A program made the translations under genes and the position numbers. A stretch of 64,000 nucleotides of DNA from Abyssicoccus albus. Its GTDB lineage: Bacteria; Bacillota; Bacilli; Staphylococcales; Abyssicoccaceae. The notes beneath the pieces were generated by a model. It was not told the DNA's origin. It did no database searches and worked only from the letters and a program-made list of their open reading frames with translations. How positions within the stretch are numbered: position 1 is the stretch's first letter; the number at the start of each line of letters is the position of its first letter. The stretch lies in contig NZ_RKRK01000002.1 of assembly GCF_003815035.1 (NCBI RefSeq), positions 807,956-871,955 of the forward strand. The letters are read 5' to 3'. Below, in pieces: positions 58,604-64,000 of the stretch.

Positions 58604-61513
58604 TTATTTACTTTCAACTACTTTCTTTTCTAATAATGCATCAATAATTTTGTTTATTTTATTTATTAATACACTTTTCTTTTTATTAAAAATAACTATA
58701 TTACTTTCAACTACTTCACCTTCAATCAAATGATTGATTTTTTCAATATCTCTAACATACCTGTTAATTAAATGATAATATCTTTTTTCTTCACTACTTT
58801 CAAAATTAATAGGTAGCAAAGGTATTGCATCATACAAATAAGTACCATGAGTATAATATTCGCCTTCAAAATTGCTACCAATAACTTTAAAAATCATGTC
58901 CGTAAAAGAGTGACTAAACCATGCCTGTAAGTATTCAATTGAATATAGCGAATTTTCCTTTGGCATGATAGCTATATATCCGGCAGTTCCACCTGATGAG
59001 ATTAAATAATTTTGACGATCAATATTAAAATTCGGCTCTTTTGACATAACACCTACAATTAACTTATCCTGATTTAATTCTTTCAAGTGTTGACTCCGTC
59101 CGAATCGATACCAATGGCTTGGTTCTCCACCGCTCATTTTTCTTGATGATAATTCCTTTTTGTGATCATTTAAATATTTCCAAGCTAATGGAAATTGATT
59201 TTGCATAAAATCAATATTATAAGTAATCCCTTTATCATACGGAAAGATCACATATGATTTTGACTCTAGTTTTTGATATGACTTACCAATGCTTTGATTA
59301 GAAGTTTTTTTATAATACTTGTTTAGTATGCCTTTTTCTATTTCGTACTCTCTATTATTTTTCTTAAAACAAATGGTTGTGTCATCTTCACTAACAATCT
59401 CACTTTCATCTATAATATACACAGCATTCTTACTCGTTTGAATACCATTACTAACTATTATTTCGTCTGTAATTTTAGGAAAATTTCTAATAGCAAACTC
59501 ATACAAATCTCTTTTATTTATATCATCGACTAAAAACCAGCCTTCTTTTGTTAATAGTTTTGTTTCATAGATAGTCGGGGTTTTCAAGTGTATGTCTTCT
59601 AACTCTTTTACCTCCATATATTGAAATGCATCCTTACCTATCTCTAATGTTAATATACATACATAAATGGTTACATTTTCGAATAACTGAGTATATTTAA
59701 AATTAATTATTTTTTTAAGTGCTTTATTTTTTTGTATATATTCTCTGAGCTTCAATCCTGAATTAGAATTTATAAACTTATTTGGTACAATTAACGTTGT
59801 GGTAGTTTCCATATTACTTTTCATTAAATAATTCAAAGCTTTTTCTATAAATAAAAAGTATTTATCGTACTGTCTATAATAGCTTATGTATTTATTTTTA
59901 TATACCTGAATTTCTTCTTTAGTAGTTGCATTTTTTATGTGTTCCGTCTTTAAATAAGGAGGGTTACCAAGAATAACATCAAATGATTCAGGTAATTCTT
60001 CATATTTAGGTGCAATATCTTTAATTTTTTCAACACTTAATTCGCTAATATCTAAATCATTAAGAGATACTAAAGAATTTCCGTGTAATATATTCGACTT
60101 TAGATTAGGTAATATTGGATAAGGTTCATGTTTTTGGCGACTTTCATGCCTTAAAACCCTTAATAGTAACGAGAACCTAGTTAATTGTGTAGCCAATATA
60201 TTTATATCGAGTCCGTATAACATTTCTTTAATAATTCTTAGTTTACTCTGATAAGGAACAATCAAGGGCGATGCTGGCCTTTTTAATGTCCTGGAATAAT
60301 AATCTATCAAATAACTTTCAATTATATTATAAGCTTCAATCAAAAATGTTCCTGATCCCGTAGCTATATCTAATATTTTCATATTAAAAATTTCATTTAA
60401 ATTTTTATTTTTCAATTTATCCGCTAGAGATTCTTTAACCATATATTTCACAATCTCCTCAGGTGTTGAAACTACGGATTTAATTTTTATATCTTTTGTA
60501 GGTTCTAATGTAACGTTTCCATTGATAACTTCTATTTCTGTCTGTAAATACATCTCATACATTTTACTTAAAATCTCTAATGGAATTATTGAAAAATCGA
60601 AAGAACTTTGTGGATAATAAAGTTCTTGTACAATATCATCTAATGTCGATGTTTTTATGAATTGTATTGTCTTGTCATTAAATATTTCAGCATTATATTT
60701 TCTATCCAAGTGTTTCAAAAAGTTTTTTGTCTTGATTTCTTCATTTAATAGTCGATATAAAATTTGGGATTCTTCTAATTGATTATCCTCTGCAAATCTC
60801 AAAAATACAATTTGATTCAACAATTTTTGAACAGCGATGTTTAAAATTTCTTTATTTTCATATTGCTTTTCTTTAGATTCATATAAATCGTTTGCTAATA
60901 ATAATCGCCAATTATTTATTTTTTCCAAAAAAACATTATCAAGATTATCTTTAGTGGCTGAATCCGGAGTTATTTTATCTGTCCATTCATCAAAATATCC
61001 AGTTTCGACAGATTCCCTTGATAATAATTTATAGATTTCATCAAACTTAGTTACATAATCTTTATAATGATAATGTTTGTATCGAAATTTGCGATTTAAA
61101 TTATCTTCATTTTCATCCGGCATCATGAATGTTTGGTAAATTACAAGATTTTCAAAATTACTCAATACTACTATTTTATGATTAGCGTTCCAGGCATACT
61201 TTTTAGCCTGTAATATTGAATTTTGGTGGGTCAAGATATCTATTTTAGGTCTTTTTGCTTCAAGAAAAAATTTTGATTGTCCGTATTTTCTTAATGAATA
61301 ATCCGGTCGCTCAGCCTCACTTACAAATTCTTCAATAATAACAGATCGTTCAGAATAGGGCAAATTATCAGAGTTAGTTACATCCCAGCCTAATTCTTTT
61401 AAAAAAATATCTAAATATTCTTGTCTTAAAGTTTGTTCATTAATATTTCTTATCTGCTCTGTTGATAAATCACTAAATTTATCAATTAATTTTTTTATCT
61501 TATTTTTATTCAT
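58604..61513 (-). CDS. Type IIG restriction endonuclease-methyltransferase, Eco57I-like
   Basis: A 969-residue fusion. The N-terminal nuclease domain carries a PD-(D/E)XK site: Pro70-Asp71 in ERPDYSLRKYG and Glu85-X-Lys87 in FFLEAKRPK. A helical connector follows to about residue 350. The adenine-methylase domain has motif I ILDIATGSGTF (380-390) and motif IV ILGNPPY (NPPY at 517-520). The last 300 residues are the likely target-recognition domain. Size and partner methylase match Eco57I-type systems; the target site cannot be predicted from this. An AAGGGAG ribosome site precedes the ATG. The gene is more AT-rich than the core genes, suggesting transfer. Confidence 0.85.
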   Translation of the reverse strand: MNKNKIKKLIDKFSDLSTEQIRNINEQTLRQEYLDIFLKELGWDVTNSDNLPYSERSVIIEEFVSEAERPDYSLRKYGQSKFFLEAKRPKIDILTHQNSILQAKKYAWNANHKIVVLSNFENLVIYQTFMMPDENEDNLNRKFRYKHYHYKDYVTKFDEIYKLLSRESVETGYFDEWTDKITPDSATKDNLDNVFLEKINNWRLLLANDLYESKEKQYENKEILNIAVQKLLNQIVFLRFAEDNQLEESQILYRLLNEEIKTKNFLKHLDRKYNAEIFNDKTIQFIKTSTLDDIVQELYYPQSSFDFSIIPLEILSKMYEMYLQTEIEVINGNVTLEPTKDIKIKSVVSTPEEIVKYMVKESLADKLKNKNLNEIFNMKILDIATGSGTFLIEAYNIIESYLIDYYSRTLKRPASPLIVPYQSKLRIIKEMLYGLDINILATQLTRFSLLLRVLRHESRQKHEPYPILPNLKSNILHGNSLVSLNDLDISELSVEKIKDIAPKYEELPESFDVILGNPPYLKTEHIKNATTKEEIQVYKNKYISYYRQYDKYFLFIEKALNYLMKSNMETTTTLIVPNKFINSNSGLKLREYIQKNKALKKIINFKYTQLFENVTIYVCILTLEIGKDAFQYMEVKELEDIHLKTPTIYETKLLTKEGWFLVDDINKRDLYEFAIRNFPKITDEIIVSNGIQTSKNAVYIIDESEIVSEDDTTICFKKNNREYEIEKGILNKYYKKTSNQSIGKSYQKLESKSYVIFPYDKGITYNIDFMQNQFPLAWKYLNDHKKELSSRKMSGGEPSHWYRFGRSQHLKELNQDKLIVGVMSKEPNFNIDRQNYLISSGGTAGYIAIMPKENSLYSIEYLQAWFSHSFTDMIFKVIGSNFEGEYYTHGTYLYDAIPLLPINFESSEEKRYYHLINRYVRDIEKINHLIEGEVVESNIVIFNKKKSVLINKINKIIDALLEKKVVESK

Positions 61514-61580
61514 CTGTTAAAACTCCCTTTAGAATATAGACTTTTTATCTTTGTTTTTTAGAGTTTCATAATTAAGTTCA

Positions 61581-61604
61581 ATTATACTTCTTAACCTGGA
61601 GGTT
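61581..61604 (-). promoter_or_regulatory. Probable promoter of the restriction-modification operon with a dyad
   Basis: A perfect -10 TATAAT (61581-61586, minus strand) has no good -35 box, but the palindrome AACCT-CC-AGGTT (61593-61604) sits where the spacer meets the -35 region. Such a dyad could bind an activator or repressor. No controller gene is visible nearby. Confidence 0.45.
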
Positions 61605-61653
61605 ATATTTTCTATCTTTTAAATCTATAACCTTACATTATTTTAAAAGAAAA

Positions 61654-61740
61654 AAGGGTTTCTTTTGAAAGTCGCCACCTTCTACGACTTAATCTACCAA
61701 GAAGGGTTTCTTTTGAAAGTCGTTGTACTCCTACGACTTA
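61654..61740. repeat. Two 48-bp direct repeats, each with an AAGTCG/CGACTT hairpin
   Basis: The 21-base stretch starting AAGGGTTTCTTTTGAAAG and ending TCG occurs at 61654 and at 61702. After each copy a variable segment of about 9 bases leads to CGACTTA. In each unit AAGTCG pairs with CGACTT (7 bp in the second copy) around a 9-10-base loop of different sequence. The pair lies upstream of the restriction-modification promoter. No gene within it. It is not a CRISPR array: only two copies, and the spacers share sequence. Confidence 0.75.
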
Positions 61741-62100
61741 TTCTATATATATAATAATACACTTCTATAGAAAATGAAAAATTTTATTTTGGATATATTT
61801 CCAGTTGTTAGATTCTACTTATCATTTGCAATAGTATGTGAAACTCGATGTCAATGGTGTTTCTAATTACATAAAGAAGTAGTTATACTCATCAAATATA
61901 TTTGAACCTTATTGCAAATTATAGATATTAATATAAACTACAAGATTTTTCAAATCTAACTTGTATAAACAATGTTCTCTTATTAGGAAGTTAATAAGTA
62001 AAATAAAGTTTGGAAATATCATCACACAGGATTATAGTTATTTATTGTAATAGGTGCTATTAAATATCCATTGTCGAAATAGTATGTTAAAAATTATTCT
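61741..62100. other. AT-rich stretch without a supported gene
   Basis: About 360 bp with no reading frame I can support. A 30-codon plus-strand frame at 61774-61866 lacks a ribosome site. A small imperfect hairpin (ACAAGATTT / AAATCT-N3-TTGT) lies near 61940-61970. It lies between the restriction-modification operon and a NUDIX remnant and may be scar sequence from insertion. Confidence 0.6.
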
Positions 62101-62379
62101 TTAATTTACATGAAGCTCACTCTGACCATTAAGCCAATCAATGATAAAGAAGGAATGTGAATGGTTTAATTTAAGACAAGGAATTTCCCCTTTATCAATA
62201 AATTCGAGTTGCTTTGACTCATTAGAGCGATTTAATGTGCCAACATATTCTGATGATTTAAATACAATATTAATCCCGTAAATCTCATCATTATTAGGGT
62301 ACTTCACAAAATTCTCTTCTGCAGAAAAAAATACAAATAATTCAATGTATTTGTGATTTATCCTGATTTTGATTATAGC
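62101..62379 (-). pseudogene. NUDIX hydrolase remnant, N-terminal half missing
   Basis: The frame is open from just after a TAG at 62380-62382 to the TAA at 62101 and encodes about 92 residues that match the C-terminal half of NUDIX hydrolases: IELFVFFSAEENFVKYPNN, then DEIYGINIVFKSSEYVGTL and later KQLEFIDKGEIPCLKLNHSH. The NUDIX box (GX5EX7REUXEEXGU) and N-terminus are absent, and no start codon with a ribosome site is present. The upstream 110 bp do not restore it in any frame I read. It is most likely a decayed gene at the edge of the accessory block. Confidence 0.7.
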
Positions 62380-62490
62380 CTAAAAATACTACAGAAACCT
62401 ACCAAGGCTACTGTAGGTCAAAATCAAATTTTGAATTACATATCTTCTTCCATGATAATTAAATTTTGCATCTTACTCGATTAAAAATTC

Positions 62491-63237
62491 TTATACATAC
62501 TCTAAAATTGATTCACTAACACTCTCCACACCCTTCATAATCACTACCTCATCATCTAACTCAATATCTTTGATCGAATCACTAACATAATGTGCTTGTT
62601 GTGCATATTTAAGCAATTCATAGTCATTGATATCATTACCATATGCAGTATAATCAGTTTCTCCAAATAACCTTTTAAATGTCGTATATTTATTAATACC
62701 TGTCGATGTAATATCTATATTCCGCTCATCATCGTGATAATTAATACTTAACCCATCACCGCTTGCTTTTATTAAATTTGATATTTTTTCATAATACTCT
62801 TCAGCTATACCAATTAAAATAATTTTAATCGGCTTTCGAATTTCATCCATCCCAATATTATGAGCTAAATTAGCAGGGTCTAATTGTTTTGCAATCATAT
62901 TATCTTTAGGGATTTTCGCTGAGTAATCAAATGACCCATCAATAATATAATTTAATGAGTAATCTTTTATCAGCTTCTTTATAAATGAATAATCATGATC
63001 AGATATATAGTCCATCACTTCAATCTCATCATTTTTCGAAACGATTGATCCATTACCACCAATCAGTGTACAGCCATTAAATTCATTAACAACTGGTAGT
63101 AAATCTCTAATCGGTCTTGCAGAAGCAAAAACAACATCATTTTCTTGTTTTAATTTAAAGATTGCTTCTTTTATAGGATCTTCTATCGTCTGACCATCAA
63201 AACAAATCGTGCCATCTACATCAAATACAAATATCAT
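62491..63237 (-). CDS. HAD-superfamily phosphatase, Cof/IIB type
   Basis: A 248-residue HAD hydrolase. Motif I is FVFDVDGTICFDG (residues 3-15), with the nucleophile Asp and the second Asp; motif II is FASARP (Ser/Thr position, about 37-42); motif III/IV is the late AYGNDINDYELLKYAQQAHYVSD (about 205-227). The cap between motifs II and III is of the IIB type. It probably acts on sugar phosphates or similar; the exact substrate is unknown. The ATG at 63237 has GGAGG 5 bases upstream, while an ATG at 63252 would place that ribosome site inside the gene. It lies 31 bp after the methyltransferase gene. Confidence 0.85.
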   Translation of the reverse strand: MIFVFDVDGTICFDGQTIEDPIKEAIFKLKQENDVVFASARPIRDLLPVVNEFNGCTLIGGNGSIVSKNDEIEVMDYISDHDYSFIKKLIKDYSLNYIIDGSFDYSAKIPKDNMIAKQLDPANLAHNIGMDEIRKPIKIILIGIAEEYYEKISNLIKASGDGLSINYHDDERNIDITSTGINKYTTFKRLFGETDYTAYGNDINDYELLKYAQQAHYVSDSIKDIELDDEVVIMKGVESVSESILEYV

Positions 63238-63268
63238 AATATCCTCCAACATTTTTTAAAAATTTATC

Positions 63269-64000
63269 TTATATTCTACCTTTTCTCGCCCTGATCGTAA
63301 TAAAAGGAGGTTTCTGATTAACTTTTAATCTTGTTTCCTCATCCCACATTTCCATAGATAGTTCTGTATTCCCGTGATCAACAACTTTCTCTATTACAAA
63401 TCCATTTTCAATTAAAGTATTAATCATTGTTCCGATTGTTCGATGATATCGGATCACACTCTCACCTAACCATTCCGTTTCACGAGCCGATTCTTCAAAA
63501 TAATGATCCATTTTGTAATGTTGATATGGTGATTGGTCATGAATCCAAGGATTTTTTGACTTCGTAGCCGTTTGGATAGGATGTTCTGTTGAGAATAACA
63601 ATATTCCATCTTCAACAAGTAACTCATTTAGCTTTTTTATCAGTTCAACATAATCTTCAACATAATGAAACGCCAAACTCGATACAATACATTTAAAAGG
63701 TTCATTCGTTTGGTACGTTAAGATATCACCCACTTCAAATGTAACCCTATCATCATCCACATGTTGTTTAGCATATTCTATCATATTATTAGATATATCA
63801 ATCCCTGTAATAGTTTTAGGATTTTTTGATAATAGGTATTGAATAAATTTCCCCATACCACACCCTGCATCTAACACAGATTTATTATTAATATCAGGTA
63901 ACAACTCCTGCATTATAGGCATTTCTAATATCTCATTATAACTTAACTCGTTATTTCTTAATGCTGTATACTTTGAATAAAATGCTTCATTATCGTATAT
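63269..64000 (-). CDS. SAM-dependent methyltransferase, start beyond the window
   Basis: Class I methyltransferase frame open from the stop at 63269 to the last base (244 codons). The visible N-terminus IYDNEAFYSKYTALRNNELSY (in parts) matches the usual first residues of this family, so only one or a few codons are missing. Motif I is VLDAGCGMGKFIQYLL, followed by GIDISNNMIEYA and IVSSLAFHYVEDY. The later HRTIGTMINTLIENGF is typical of the UbiE/YcgJ-like small-molecule methyltransferases. The substrate is unknown. The edge of the window, not a frameshift, explains the truncation. Confidence 0.85.
   Translation of the reverse strand: MYDNEAFYSKYTALRNNELSYNEILEMPIMQELLPDINNKSVLDAGCGMGKFIQYLLSKNPKTITGIDISNNMIEYAKQHVDDDRVTFEVGDILTYQTNEPFKCIVSSLAFHYVEDYVELIKKLNELLVEDGILLFSTEHPIQTATKSKNPWIHDQSPYQHYKMDHYFEESARETEWLGESVIRYHRTIGTMINTLIENGFVIEKVVDHGNTELSMEMWDEETRLKVNQKPPFITIRARKGRI

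Noticed and set aside
58604-61513. BREX (PglX) or DISARM methylase
   Set aside because: No BREX or DISARM partner genes are nearby, and the N-terminal PD-ExK site in the same chain as the methylase points to a type IIG enzyme.
61654-61740. Type III toxin-antitoxin RNA repeats or a two-unit CRISPR
   Set aside because: No toxin-sized gene follows on either strand, only two copies exist, and the segments between the copies share sequence.
61774-61866. Plus-strand 30-codon frame in the gene-free stretch
   Set aside because: No ribosome site, no promoter, and codon content like the surrounding AT-rich DNA.

Overview
This window is low-GC Firmicute chromosome, most likely from the Staphylococcaceae. 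Two lines of evidence support that. The first is gene order: comE operon, rsfS-yqeK-nadD-yhbY-aroE-yqeH-yqeG, mtnN-greA-udk, trmR/U32 pair-mltG, ruvX-ireB-alaS, recD2-TPR-mnmA-cysteine desulfurase, cymR/rarA, tcdA-aspS-hisS-lytH-dtd-rsh-apt-recJ-secDF-yajC-tgt-queA-ruvBA-obg-rpmA-prp-rplU-mreDC. The second is family-specific traits: an L27 with a cleavable N-terminal extension, a Prp protease, T-box leaders and LytH. It could be Macrococcus, Mammaliicoccus or a related genus; the sequence alone does not settle this. Almost everything is on the minus strand, except rarA and a luciferase-like monooxygenase.

Layout, left to right. 1-2.8 kb: DNA-uptake genes comEC (cut by the window edge), comEB and comEA. 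2.8-4.4 kb: a small accessory insert (DUF421 membrane protein, membrane protein plus XRE regulator with two operators, two blocks of palindromic 61-bp repeats). 4.4-9.8 kb: a dense cluster for ribosome assembly, NAD and shikimate synthesis. 9.8-16.9 kb: nucleoside salvage, GreA, tRNA wobble-uridine hydroxylation/methylation, cell-wall lytic MltG and small regulators. 17-25.5 kb: alaS under a T-box, RecD2, and tRNA 2-thiolation (cysteine desulfurase plus MnmA). 25.6-32.6 kb: flavin monooxygenase, six 61-bp repeats, CymR, RarA, an ABC-2 exporter, TcdA and 6S RNA. 32.7-42.4 kb: hisS-aspS under a T-box, LytH, Dtd, the stringent-response enzyme Rsh, Apt and RecJ. 42.5-53 kb: Sec translocon accessory proteins, queuosine genes, RuvAB, Obg, ribosomal proteins L21/L27 with Prp, and MreCD.

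53-64 kb is accessory. A heterodimeric ABC exporter (one subunit with a degenerate ATP site) is preceded by a promoter, a 24-codon leader ORF, alternative RNA pairings and an intrinsic terminator. That is the architecture expected for ribosome-mediated attenuation, as in the BmrB-BmrCD system of Bacillus. Upstream lies a probable Eco57I-type restriction-modification operon: a bifunctional nuclease-methylase, a separate methylase, and a translationally coupled 53-codon ORF. Then come a 48-bp direct repeat with dyads, a NUDIX remnant, a HAD phosphatase and a methyltransferase cut by the right edge.

The most interesting items are the ABC-exporter leader, the three loci of 61-bp-period palindromic repeats whose palindromes fall into different sequence families, and the uncharacterised elements around the restriction-modification operon.
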